Positions 18,408-27,707 of a stretch of 59,678 nt of DNA are shown here, piece after piece (within the stretch, counting starts at the first letter, position 1; the number at the start of each line of letters is the position of its first letter). The stretch covers positions 1-59,678 of the forward strand of contig CABXDI010000005.1 in NCBI GenBank assembly GCA_902510815.1, in the 5' to 3' direction. The position numbers and the translations under genes are program-made. This DNA comes from an uncultured Verrucomicrobiota bacterium (GTDB lineage Bacteria > Verrucomicrobiota > Verrucomicrobiia > Verrucomicrobiales > DEV007). A model generated the notes under the pieces. It was not told the origin of the DNA, did not search any database, and saw only the letters and a list, made by a program, of their open reading frames with translations.

Positions 18408-21400
18408 ATGAAAAAACCTCTTCAAGAGATTCCCAAGCTTCTGCTTGTATGCATGTTTTTGATTTTAAATTCATGCGGATCGAAGCAGGGCCTTGATACG
18501 TCCACCCCATCATCTCAGAATTTACAGATTGATCCTGGCCAGATCAAGGTGCTCTACCCTCATGAAAATAGATCAGGAGAGAGTTCCAAAAGCCTTTTCA
18601 CTGATCTTGGAGTCGAAAGGACTGGAGTTTCTTTTGTGAATGTTGTTGATGACGAGCACCCTTTAAGTCGCCTATATATATTAGGATACGCATGTGGAGG
18701 TATTGCTGTGGGAGATCTTGATGGCGATGGATGGGATGATATTTATTGTACTGGTGGTCCTAGAGATAGTGTACTTTACAGGCAGGTAGGCAATCTTGAG
18801 TTTGAGGACGTTACTTCATCGGTAGGGGTAGCTGCATCGGGGAAGTGGAGTTGTTCTGCTCAATTCGTTGACGTAGATGATGATGGTGACCTAGACATTC
18901 ACGTTTGTAACTATGGCGAGCCTAATCTTTTATATGTTAATGATGGCAAAGGAAACTTTACTGAGTCTGGTGAATCAGCCGGTATGGCAGTCAATGATGC
19001 TAGTTTATCCGCTCACTTTGCAGATTATGATAATGATGGAGACTTGGACTATTATCTTCTGACTAATCGTCTTATTAGGCCAGGCGGATTACCAACAGCA
19101 AAAGAGGCAACCTATACTGATCCTCAGGGAAAGCCTGCCCTTCGCCCTGAGTTTAAGCCATTTTATAAAATCTATGATAAGGGTGAGGGTCAAAAACCAA
19201 GGTACAGTATTAATACAATTGGTCGGCCAGATAAGTTATTTGAGAATGATGGCAAAGGAAATTTTCGTGATGTTACTAAAGAGGCTGGCATTGAAGACAT
19301 TGCATATGGTCTGTCAGCTGTTTGGTTTGATTATGATCGCGATGGATTTATAGACATCTATGTTGCGAATGATTTTCAAGATCCAGATTATTTTTATCGA
19401 AATAATGGTGATGGCACTTTCACAAATGTCATAAAATCGGCAGTTCCGCATACTACGTGGTTTTCTATGGGGAGTGATATTGGCGACCTTAATAATGACG
19501 GTCTTCTTGATTTTTTCGTTTTAGATATGGCGGCAACAACGCACTATAAGGCAAAAGTTGCCATGGGTGATATGACCGCTTTCAAAGATTTTATGGATGA
19601 GTCAGACCCTAAACAAATGATGAGGAACGCCCTCTTTATAAATAGTGGTACTCCTAGGTTCATGGAGAGCGCTTGGCTTAGTGGGCTCGCTGCATCTGGG
19701 TGGTCTTGGGCGGCAAAGTTATCAGATTTTGATGAAGATGGGCTCACAGATGTATTTGTAACAAATGGGATGAGTGCAAATATCAGAAATCCAGACGTGC
19801 CTTACAAACAGAGCATGCTATTTGGAAAAGAGGAATGGCAACTGTGGAAAGATTCGGGTCTACAAAAAGACAACAATCAAGCCTTTAAAAATAAGGGCAA
19901 ACTCAAGTTCGAGGATGTGGCTGAGGACTGGGGACTTGATCACCTTGGCGCTAGTTACTCTGCAACGACGGGTGACCTTGATCGTGATGGAGACCTTGAC
20001 CTTATCGTTGCGAGTTTAGATGAGCCTGTAAAAATTTATAGAAATGATAGCGCTAGTGAAAGGTTAACAATTTCATTGCGAGGCAATGAGTCTAACCGTT
20101 ATGGAATCGGCGCCATGGTTAAATTGAAAACCGATAATGGCCAGCAGATCAGGATGATGAATCCAATGACCGGTTATGCTTCTTCTAATGCCCATATAGT
20201 ACACTTTGGCCTAGGAGCTTTGAACTCAGTGAAGAATCTAGAAGTTCATTGGCCTAATGGTATTAAACATTCATTTAATGATCTAAAATCTGGGAATCAT
20301 TATGTCATTTCACAGAGCAAATCAGATAAAACGAAGGAGGCTAAAGTTATTTTGCAGAAATTATTTTCAGAGGTTAAAGAAGTAAGTGCTGCAAAGCATA
20401 GTGAAACTTTTTTTGATGATTTTGCACTTCAGCCCCTTCTTCCTAATAAACTGTCTCATCATGGTCCAGGTGTAGCCGTTGGAGATATAAATTTGGATGG
20501 GAAAAATGAGTTCATAGTTAGTTCAGCTAGAGGACAGTCGATGACGATTAATCAAATTGAGGGTCAATCGATAAACTCGAAAGAAATCCCCTCAGCTGGT
20601 ATACACTCTATTTCTGAGGACATGAGTCCCTTAATATTTGATGCAGATAAAGATGGGGACATGGATCTATTTGTCGTTAGTGGAGGAGTCGAAGCTGAAC
20701 AAGATTCGACTGCATTAAGAGATAGATTGTATTTAAATGATGGAAGCGGTAATTATAATTTAGCTCCCACCGAATCTTTGCCTCTATTTCAGGTTAGTGG
20801 GTCTGCAGCGGCGGCGGCAGACTTTGATAGGGATGGTGATTTAGACCTTTTTGTTGGAGGTCGACTTCGTCGTGGAGAGTACCCAACGAGCCCAAAAAGC
20901 ACTTTGCTTCGCAATGATACTGCTGAGGATAAAATAGTGAAATTTTCCGACGTGACTCAGGACGTTAGTGCAGCTCTTGGGAATTGTGGAATGGTAACTA
21001 GTGCACTTTGGTCTGATGCGGATGGAGACGGATGGATCGATTTGATTTTAAGTATTGAGTGGGGACCTGTTAAGATATTTCTCAATAAGAAAGGAAAGCT
21101 TGTAGAGTCAACTCGACAGTCGGGACTCTCTATTTATAAGGGATGGTGGAACGGTTTAGCAGCTAGAGATCTTGATGGAGATGGAGACATGGATTATGTG
21201 GCAACAAACTTTGGACTGAACACTAAGTATCACCCTTCAAAGAAAAAACCGGCTCAGATTTATTATGGAAAATTTGGAGATGCAAAGAAGCCCTCCATAG
21301 TTGAGGCCAAAGTATCCGAAGATTGCATTCTTCCTGTTAGAGGCAAGAGTTGCTCCCAAAATGCGATGCCATTTGTAGCTGAAAAATTTCGAACCTATCA

Positions 21401-22142
21401 TAGCTTTGCTTCAGCAACTCTTACTGATATCTACAGCCAATCATCGCTTCAGCAAGCTCAATCCTTTGAAGTGAATTATTTGGAAAGTGCTTTATTAATC
21501 AATGATGGTAAAGCGCATTTTGAGGTTAGACCATTACCTGAACTGAGCCAGATTGCTCCAGGCTTTGGTGTCGTTGCGACAGAAGTTAATGGTGATGGCT
21601 TCGCAGATATTTATTTGGTTCAAAACTTTTATCATCCTCAAAGAGAAACAGGTAAAATGGGTGGAGGTATGAGCGTTCTTCTTTTAGGTGATGGATCAGG
21701 TTCATTTAGTGAAGTTTGGCCAAATAATAGTGGATTACTAGTTCCTGAAGATGCTAGGGGCCTTTCATCATGTGATTGGAACGACGATGGTTGGGTCGAT
21801 TTTGCTATTGGTGTCAACGATGGTAAGATGAAGTTATTTGAGAATAATGCTAAAATTCGTGACGAGTTGCGTTCGCTTAAGTTACGACTTTCTTATGCTG
21901 ATGGAAATCCAACCGGAATTGGATCAAAGGTCAGTGTATTGATGGATGATGGTATGGTTCAATCTGGCGAAGTGAGTGCGGGTGGAAGTTATCTTTCACA
22001 GTCTTCTGCAGATTTATTTTTTGGTCTTGGCGTTGATAAAATGGTGAAGAGTATTAATGTTCGATGGCCTGATGGTCAGCAAACGATGCATCAATACGAA
22101 GAGGGAAAAAGCATGATGGTTATTAAGAGAACCGCTAATTAG
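18408..22142 (+). CDS. FG-GAP/VCBS repeat lipoprotein with two ASPIC-UnbV domains
   Basis: This 1244-residue protein has a lipoprotein signal with lipobox LNSC (Cys23). An FG-GAP propeller covers about 90-545 (GDLDGDGWDDIYC, VDVDDDGDLDIHV, GDLDRDGDLDLIV). An ASPIC/UnbV domain spans about 551-636 (NRYGIGAMVKLK, VHFGLGA, VHWPNGIKHS). A second propeller-like half contains GKSCSQNAMP and YHSFASAT. A second ASPIC domain closes the protein at about 1150-1240 (GIGSKVSVLMDDG, FFGLGVDK, RWPDGQQ). It is a full-length paralogue of the gene at 10265, which lacks the last domain. It is surface anchored by inference; its function is unknown. The next gene begins eight bases after its stop, so the two are cotranscribed. 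Confidence 0.87.
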   Translation: MKKPLQEIPKLLLVCMFLILNSCGSKQGLDTSTPSSQNLQIDPGQIKVLYPHENRSGESSKSLFTDLGVERTGVSFVNVVDDEHPLSRLYILGYACGGIAVGDLDGDGWDDIYCTGGPRDSVLYRQVGNLEFEDVTSSVGVAASGKWSCSAQFVDVDDDGDLDIHVCNYGEPNLLYVNDGKGNFTESGESAGMAVNDASLSAHFADYDNDGDLDYYLLTNRLIRPGGLPTAKEATYTDPQGKPALRPEFKPFYKIYDKGEGQKPRYSINTIGRPDKLFENDGKGNFRDVTKEAGIEDIAYGLSAVWFDYDRDGFIDIYVANDFQDPDYFYRNNGDGTFTNVIKSAVPHTTWFSMGSDIGDLNNDGLLDFFVLDMAATTHYKAKVAMGDMTAFKDFMDESDPKQMMRNALFINSGTPRFMESAWLSGLAASGWSWAAKLSDFDEDGLTDVFVTNGMSANIRNPDVPYKQSMLFGKEEWQLWKDSGLQKDNNQAFKNKGKLKFEDVAEDWGLDHLGASYSATTGDLDRDGDLDLIVASLDEPVKIYRNDSASERLTISLRGNESNRYGIGAMVKLKTDNGQQIRMMNPMTGYASSNAHIVHFGLGALNSVKNLEVHWPNGIKHSFNDLKSGNHYVISQSKSDKTKEAKVILQKLFSEVKEVSAAKHSETFFDDFALQPLLPNKLSHHGPGVAVGDINLDGKNEFIVSSARGQSMTINQIEGQSINSKEIPSAGIHSISEDMSPLIFDADKDGDMDLFVVSGGVEAEQDSTALRDRLYLNDGSGNYNLAPTESLPLFQVSGSAAAAADFDRDGDLDLFVGGRLRRGEYPTSPKSTLLRNDTAEDKIVKFSDVTQDVSAALGNCGMVTSALWSDADGDGWIDLILSIEWGPVKIFLNKKGKLVESTRQSGLSIYKGWWNGLAARDLDGDGDMDYVATNFGLNTKYHPSKKKPAQIYYGKFGDAKKPSIVEAKVSEDCILPVRGKSCSQNAMPFVAEKFRTYHSFASATLTDIYSQSSLQQAQSFEVNYLESALLINDGKAHFEVRPLPELSQIAPGFGVVATEVNGDGFADIYLVQNFYHPQRETGKMGGGMSVLLLGDGSGSFSEVWPNNSGLLVPEDARGLSSCDWNDDGWVDFAIGVNDGKMKLFENNAKIRDELRSLKLRLSYADGNPTGIGSKVSVLMDDGMVQSGEVSAGGSYLSQSSADLFFGLGVDKMVKSINVRWPDGQQTMHQYEEGKSMMVIKRTAN

Positions 22143-22150
22143 CGGCGCTG

Positions 22151-24415
22151 ATGTTCAAGAAATTTAATTCACCAAAAGAGTACTGTATCCTTCCACTAGT
22201 TGGAGTAATTCTATTTCTTATATTTCTGAATTCTTGTAATAAGGGTAAGAATATTCAATCAAATGTTCAGCTTTCTAAGAATTCAAAAACTATTATTGAC
22301 CAGACGCCCATTGATAAAGAGTCTCACCAAAAGATGGTGGCTGCTCTTGCAGCTATTAAAGATTCAACAAATGATAAGAATAAATATCTGGGTGACCGCA
22401 GAGCTCGTCAGGTAAGGAAAATTATTAAAAACGCTGGTCTAAAATCTCCAAAAAAAGAGAGATGGTTTCATCATCGTATACTTGGTTGGGCAGAATTAAA
22501 TTTGGGTAATGAAGAAGAGGGTATTAAACATCTCAAATTGGCTTACGATTTACTCCCTGAAGTACAGGGAGAAGTCGAACCAAAAAGAATTTTTGAGAAT
22601 ATTTTTATGCTTGGAGTTGCCTGGATGAGGCGAGGAGAAACCGAGAATTGTTGTTCTAGATTTACACCTGAAAGTTGTATTATTCCTATTATCCCTAGCG
22701 CTATTCATGTTAAGAAAGAGGGTTCACTAAACGCTATTAAGTACTTTAATGAATTGTTAGATGAGGCTCCTGAAAAGTCGGTTTGGCATTATCGATCCAA
22801 GTGGCTATTAAATATAGCATGGATGACGCTTGGCCAGTACCCCGATAAGTTGCCAAAGGATCATCTTATTCCAGAATCCTCTTTTAAGAGTGATCAATTC
22901 TATCCGGTCTTTAAGAATATTTCTTCAGACTTAGGTTTAGACACTTTTAACTTATCTGGTGGAGTGGTTATTGATGACTTTAATCATGATAGCTTACTTG
23001 ATATTTTTACGACTTCATGGGCCTCTGATGCTACACCCAAATTATTTCTTGGGAAAAAAGATGGCTCTTTTAATGATGTATCATTGTCTAGTGGATTTGA
23101 GGGGATTTACGGTGGTTTAAACGTTGAACCGGCTGATTTCAATAATGATGGGAATCTCGATTTTTATATTCTTCGGGGCGCATGGTTGGAAGCTGCCGGA
23201 GATATGCCTAATTCCCTAATGCGTAATAATGGAGATGGAACTTTTACTGATGTAACTTTCTCTCAAGGTCTAGCTGAGATGAATTACCCAACACAGACCG
23301 CTGGTTGGGCTGACTTTGATAATGATGGGGACCTTGATCTTTTTGTTGGTAATGAGACGACTCCAGGGGCAGTGGCGCCATGCCAACTGTTTCGTAATGA
23401 TGGTGAAGCAGGATTTATTGATATTGCTATTAGCGCAGGTGTAACTAATTCCCGTTTCACTAAGGGGGTTTCTTGGGGCGATTATAATAATGATAACTAC
23501 CCTGATTTATATGTTTCTAATTTTAGGGGAAAGAATAGATTATATAAGAATAACGGCGATAGTACATTTACTGATATTGCCGAGGAAATAGGAGTTAGTA
23601 ATCCTTTCTCAAGTTTTCCTGCTTGGTTCTGGGATTTTGACAACGATGGTCATCTTGACCTTTTTGTTGCAAGTTATTCAGGCAATATTGAGCATTTAGC
23701 CGCTCACAGATTAAATGAGCCGACTGAATTTGAGACGATCTGTCTTTACAAGAATAATGGACAGGGTGGTTTTGTTGAGGTTTCCCAAGAAGTTGGATTA
23801 AAGGATCCGGTATTACCTATGGGGTCTAATTTTGGTGATATTAATAATGATGGTTATTTGGACTTCTATCTTGGAACTGGTGATCCAGGATTTGGAAGTT
23901 TAATGCCTAACTTGATGTATCTTAATAAAGAAGGTAAGAAATTTGATGACATTACTATGGCATCAAGGTTAGGCCATTTACAAAAAGGTCATGCTGTTGC
24001 TTTCGCGGATCTTGATAACGATGGAGACCTTGACCTTTTTGAGCAGTTAGGTGGAGCTTATCCTGGGGATGGGTATAGAGATGCATTATTTGAAAATCCC
24101 GGTTTTGGAAACGGCTCTATTTCGTTAAGAGTTATTGGTCAAAAAAGTAATCGTTCAGCCATAGGTGTTAGAATAAAAACCAATTTTATAGAGGATGGTA
24201 ATGTTCGTTCGGTTTATCGACATGTGAGTTCAGGTGGAAGCTTTGGTGCCAACCCATTGCGACAGTGCATTGGCATAGGTAAAGCTCAGCTAGTTGATTT
24301 AATTGAGATTTATTGGCCTGCTACAGGAAAGACCCAGAAATTTGATAATATTAGAGTCGGGTCAAGCATTGAAATTAATGAAGGCAGTCAACAAATAAAG
24401 TATTTGTTTAGATGA
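22151..24415 (+). CDS. CRTAC1-type lipoprotein: TPR-like region plus FG-GAP and ASPIC-UnbV
   Basis: This 754-residue protein has a lipobox LNSC (Cys29). Residues about 55-260 are helical and TPR-like (HHRILGWAELNLGNEEEGI, WLLNIAWMTLGQYP). They include a cysteine cluster, ENCCSRFTPESCIIPI, and the phrase DKLPKDHLIP, both of which I recall from TPR-fused ASPIC proteins of Planctomycetota and Verrucomicrobiota. FG-GAP repeats follow at about 265-640 (DFNHDSLLDIFT, DFDNDGDLDLFVG, DLDNDGDLDLFEQ). One ASPIC domain occupies about 655-750 (SAIGVRIKT, VSSGGSFGANPLRQCIGIG, IYWPATGKT). It is cotranscribed with the preceding paralogue. Its molecular role is unknown; the location is probably an outer surface. 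Confidence 0.85.
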   Translation: MFKKFNSPKEYCILPLVGVILFLIFLNSCNKGKNIQSNVQLSKNSKTIIDQTPIDKESHQKMVAALAAIKDSTNDKNKYLGDRRARQVRKIIKNAGLKSPKKERWFHHRILGWAELNLGNEEEGIKHLKLAYDLLPEVQGEVEPKRIFENIFMLGVAWMRRGETENCCSRFTPESCIIPIIPSAIHVKKEGSLNAIKYFNELLDEAPEKSVWHYRSKWLLNIAWMTLGQYPDKLPKDHLIPESSFKSDQFYPVFKNISSDLGLDTFNLSGGVVIDDFNHDSLLDIFTTSWASDATPKLFLGKKDGSFNDVSLSSGFEGIYGGLNVEPADFNNDGNLDFYILRGAWLEAAGDMPNSLMRNNGDGTFTDVTFSQGLAEMNYPTQTAGWADFDNDGDLDLFVGNETTPGAVAPCQLFRNDGEAGFIDIAISAGVTNSRFTKGVSWGDYNNDNYPDLYVSNFRGKNRLYKNNGDSTFTDIAEEIGVSNPFSSFPAWFWDFDNDGHLDLFVASYSGNIEHLAAHRLNEPTEFETICLYKNNGQGGFVEVSQEVGLKDPVLPMGSNFGDINNDGYLDFYLGTGDPGFGSLMPNLMYLNKEGKKFDDITMASRLGHLQKGHAVAFADLDNDGDLDLFEQLGGAYPGDGYRDALFENPGFGNGSISLRVIGQKSNRSAIGVRIKTNFIEDGNVRSVYRHVSSGGSFGANPLRQCIGIGKAQLVDLIEIYWPATGKTQKFDNIRVGSSIEINEGSQQIKYLFR

Positions 24416-24636
24416 AATAAATATTCATTGAGATGTGAGGATAAAGCATTTTATCTATATTAAAATAATGTATTTAAGCTATAATATAGCAATATGGGGT
24501 TGAATTAGTTATCGTTATGTTAGGTGAAAAATTTTAATAGTTTTCAAGTCCTTGCTTTACTTTTTTTCCAAATTGCGCATTTTTTAATCGCCCCAGATAA
24601 CCCCTTAAAAAACCTAAAACTTAATTTCATTTTCCA

Positions 24637-25647
24637 ATGAGAAATCCTTTCTTACATCTATGCATTTTTATTCTTTCAGTTTCTTTTTCATTCGCTGACG
24701 TCATTGTGGTTGAAGGTGGATCGATGATTTCTGGTAAAGTTATCGGTTTTGATACAGATAATATCATTATAAAAACCGATTTTGCGGGAACAATCAAAAT
24801 TGATAGGGGCAAAATTCTATCAGTACAATCAAAAGAAGTTTTTTCGCTAAAGCTTAAAGGCGGTAAGAAAGCTAGTGGATCTATAAGTTTTAATGGGAAA
24901 AAAATCAGAATAGCAGAAGATAAAAATGTATCGTCTATAGATTTTTCTGAAGTTGTTAGTATTACTCCTAAGTCTGAAAAAATTCCCGGAAGGAAGTGGT
25001 CTTTTAATGCTGGTTTTGATCTTCTTGGTAAGCAGGGGAATACAGAAGAGCTAAGCCTTGGAGCAAATCTTGTTGTCTTACGCAAAGGGCCGAAAGATGA
25101 ACTTAAATTTAATCTAGAATATGAAGACCGAGAGAAAAATACTGAGAAGACTGCTGACCGTATTGGTGGAGGAGTGGCTTATGAATATTTTTTTAAGGAT
25201 TCGCTTGGTTGGTATCTTAGGTCAGAACTTGAGAGTGATGACGTGACAGCCGTCAATCTACGTTCTACAACTGGTGCAGGAGCTTCGTACCGTTTATTAA
25301 ATAGGGATAAGCAAACTCTCGTTGCTCGTTCTGGTCTTGGTTACCGATTTACCGATTATGACACAGGCAAAAAAGAAGAATCTTCAATGACTTTAGACCT
25401 TGGAGTTACTCATAAATATCAATTTAACGATTCGATTTCATTTGATACTGACTTGAGTTATGTTCCAGGCATTGGTGGGTCTGGAAATAACCGTTTTGTT
25501 CATGATAGCGCAATGGTAATGCCGGTAGGGACAAGTGGTAAATGGAGTTTAAAGATGGGTGTAAAAAACGAGTATGAGACTGAGCCGGCTGTTCTAGAAA
25601 AGTTAGATACAACTTATTACTCAAGGATGTCTTTTTCTTGGGATTGA
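24637..25647 (+). CDS. DUF481 (YdiY-like) outer-membrane protein
   Basis: This 336-residue protein has a signal peptide (MRNPFLHLCIFILSVSFSFA). Residues about 20-100 contain two short beta segments of the type 'GGSMISGKVIGFDTDNIII' and 'KLKGGKKASGSISF'. Residues about 115-336 are a DUF481 barrel: WSFNAGFDLLGKQGN opens it, alternating aromatic/hydrophobic strands follow, and it ends with the C-terminal aromatic pattern YYSRMSFSWD. The N-terminal part is a common partner of DUF481 in this phylum. The protein probably sits in the outer membrane; its physiological role is not known. The upstream gap of about 220 bases is AT-rich and shows no convincing promoter. Confidence 0.85.
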   Translation: MRNPFLHLCIFILSVSFSFADVIVVEGGSMISGKVIGFDTDNIIIKTDFAGTIKIDRGKILSVQSKEVFSLKLKGGKKASGSISFNGKKIRIAEDKNVSSIDFSEVVSITPKSEKIPGRKWSFNAGFDLLGKQGNTEELSLGANLVVLRKGPKDELKFNLEYEDREKNTEKTADRIGGGVAYEYFFKDSLGWYLRSELESDDVTAVNLRSTTGAGASYRLLNRDKQTLVARSGLGYRFTDYDTGKKEESSMTLDLGVTHKYQFNDSISFDTDLSYVPGIGGSGNNRFVHDSAMVMPVGTSGKWSLKMGVKNEYETEPAVLEKLDTTYYSRMSFSWD

Positions 25648-25710
25648 TTACCATTGAGACAATAGAAAACGATGCTCGCAGAATCGAATTAGCTAGACTA
25701 ATATAGTACT

Positions 25711-26763
25711 ATGCCCTTTAGAAAACTTAGTTTAATTTCCTCTATCCTTCTTTGTTTTTTTATCCAAATCTCAATAGGTCAGGAGCGGACCTCGGAAAAT
25801 GAGCCAAGAATAAAAACGTATTTTCAAAACTTTCCTAAATCTGATTCAAATAAGGATGGTGTCTTATCGTTGCAGGAGCTTCTTTCACATATGAGGAAGA
25901 TGAGGGAAGGGAATAAAAATTCAGAGAGTGAAGACCAATTTAAGCCGGCGCCTGAAAACACAAACATTCGTTATTCTGAAAAACATAAGAGAAATGTTTT
26001 AGATTACTATCCTGCTAAAAAAAGTAAGTCGCCAGCTCCCGTATATGTGTGGTTTCATGGTGGAGGATTTAGTGGAGGGGACAAAGCAAGCGTTCGGAAA
26101 GGTGGTGCTAAAATGATTAAAGAATATCTCGATAATGGTTACGCTGTCTTTAGTTGTAATTATCCTTTCATTGATCAGAAGAGTAATGTTTTAAGAAATG
26201 GTATGCTTGAAGAGTATGTTAAGAATAACTATATTTCTCAGGATGGTCCAGAGCATCAGAAATCTAGAAATGAATATATCAAAATCTTGCGTCATTGTGG
26301 TCGTGCAATCCAATTTATTCGCTCAAAGGCTAACGAATGGAACATTGACCCTGAAAAGGTTTGTGTTGGAGGTGCTTCGGCAGGTGCAATTATAAGTCAA
26401 TGGCTAGGATACAGTGATGATCTTGCCGATGCTGATTCAGATGATCCAGTTGCAACGCTTAGTTCTAGGGCACAAGTATCCGTTGGACATGTCCAACCGG
26501 TTGGAACGGATTCTCTTGTCATAAAATATATGGATAAGGGGGAGGCTCCACTTTTCTTATATTCTAATGCGCCCAAAAGAGATGTGATTCATCATCCGAT
26601 TAATGCCACGAGAATTAGAGACAAGGCAAAAGAGTTAAAGATTCCTTGCGTTGCTGTTGGTGGCGGAAAAAATGAATTGCCTGTTCCCAAAGAAGGAAGT
26701 TCTTGGTTGAGCATGCAATTAGATTTCTGTGCAAAACATTTGAAAGTTGCCTCCTCTAAGTAG
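25711..26763 (+). CDS. Secreted alpha/beta hydrolase with an EF-hand-like loop
   Basis: This 350-residue protein has a signal peptide (ending ISIGQ). An EF-hand-like loop DSNKDGVLSLQE is near 45-56. The alpha/beta-hydrolase domain follows: oxyanion motif WFHGGGFSGG (115-124) and nucleophile elbow GGASAG with Ser223. This matches the BD-FAE/carboxylesterase-type family. The catalytic acid and histidine are not obvious: the segment where His is expected reads VAVGGGKNELPVP, with no His, though HHP occurs earlier (about residue 290). It may be an unusual enzyme or use the other histidine. A second hydrolase follows 34 bases downstream, suggesting linked esterase functions, perhaps on acylated polysaccharides. 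Confidence 0.8.
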   Translation: MPFRKLSLISSILLCFFIQISIGQERTSENEPRIKTYFQNFPKSDSNKDGVLSLQELLSHMRKMREGNKNSESEDQFKPAPENTNIRYSEKHKRNVLDYYPAKKSKSPAPVYVWFHGGGFSGGDKASVRKGGAKMIKEYLDNGYAVFSCNYPFIDQKSNVLRNGMLEEYVKNNYISQDGPEHQKSRNEYIKILRHCGRAIQFIRSKANEWNIDPEKVCVGGASAGAIISQWLGYSDDLADADSDDPVATLSSRAQVSVGHVQPVGTDSLVIKYMDKGEAPLFLYSNAPKRDVIHHPINATRIRDKAKELKIPCVAVGGGKNELPVPKEGSSWLSMQLDFCAKHLKVASSK

Positions 26764-26797
26764 CTCTTTTTCAGGCTAACAAAATTCCAGATAATTT

Positions 26798-27697
26798 ATG
26801 CACTCTAAAACGATCTTATTTTTAACTTTTTTGGTACTTTCTTTGAGAGGGTCATTGATCGCTGATGACCGCCATGAAGAAATATTCCTCTGGTCGAATG
26901 GAGAAGTTCCCAATGAGCCCAAAGATATCAAAGAAAGGAAAAAGCCTACTAAAACTGATGCTTCGGGGAAGATGAGAATAGCCTATGTCGATAATCCAAC
27001 GCTTACCATTTATCGAGCTTCAGAAGAAAAAGCGAACGGGACTGGAGTCATTATTTGTCCTGGCGGTGGTTATAATATTCTAGCTTGGACTCATGAAGGA
27101 ACTGAAATTGCTGAGTGGTTTAACTCAATAGGAGTTTCGGCATTTATTCTAAAATACCGCGTACCTCGTAGAGATCCACAAACGCCTCATGCATTGCCTC
27201 TTCAAGACGCGCAAAGAGCGATAAGAATAGTTAGATCAAATGCAAAGAAGTGGAATGTTGATCCAAACAGGATTGGGTTATTAGGTTTTTCCGCTGGCGG
27301 GCATTTAACCGTTATGAGTGGCGTTCATTACAAAAAGAAAACTTATTCTAAGGTTGATGCTGCTGATGATTTAAGTGCAAAGCCAGATTTTATTATGCCT
27401 ATTTACCCAGCATATCTTGGGGATAGAGTAAATAAGGATAAGTTATCGGAACTTATTGATGTGAATGAAAACACACCTCCAACTTTTATTGCCATTACGC
27501 ATGATGATTCTGATCGTTCCTATTATTCTGCATTATTGTATGCTGCCCTAAAAAGAAATAATGTCGTTGGAGAGCTTCATATATACTCAAAGGGCGGGCA
27601 CGGATATGGACTGAGAAAGTCCAACAACCCTGTGCATACATGGCCTGATAGGTGTCGAGATTGGCTTGGTTCAATGGGCTATCTCGAGAAGAAGTAA
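26798..27697 (+). CDS. Secreted alpha/beta hydrolase (dienelactone hydrolase/acetylesterase type)
   Basis: This 299-residue protein has a signal peptide (MHSKTILFLTFLVLSLRGSLIA). It has the motifs CPGGGY (oxyanion region, about 88-93), GFSAGGHL with nucleophile Ser166, a DD.SD acid region near 236-239 (THDDSDRSYY), and KGGHGYGL with His268. This set is typical of secreted acetylxylan-esterase-like and BD-FAE hydrolases of Planctomycetota and Verrucomicrobiota. All three triad positions can be placed, in contrast to the preceding gene. Its stop is ten bases from the stop of the convergent transketolase gene. Confidence 0.85.
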   Translation: MHSKTILFLTFLVLSLRGSLIADDRHEEIFLWSNGEVPNEPKDIKERKKPTKTDASGKMRIAYVDNPTLTIYRASEEKANGTGVIICPGGGYNILAWTHEGTEIAEWFNSIGVSAFILKYRVPRRDPQTPHALPLQDAQRAIRIVRSNAKKWNVDPNRIGLLGFSAGGHLTVMSGVHYKKKTYSKVDAADDLSAKPDFIMPIYPAYLGDRVNKDKLSELIDVNENTPPTFIAITHDDSDRSYYSALLYAALKRNNVVGELHIYSKGGHGYGLRKSNNPVHTWPDRCRDWLGSMGYLEKK

Positions 27698-27707
27698 AAG
27701 TAATTTC

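Noticed and set aside
24627..25085. 152-residue minus-strand frame opposite the DUF481 gene
   Set aside because: It is fully inside the antisense of a recognised gene and looks like codon-bias shadow.
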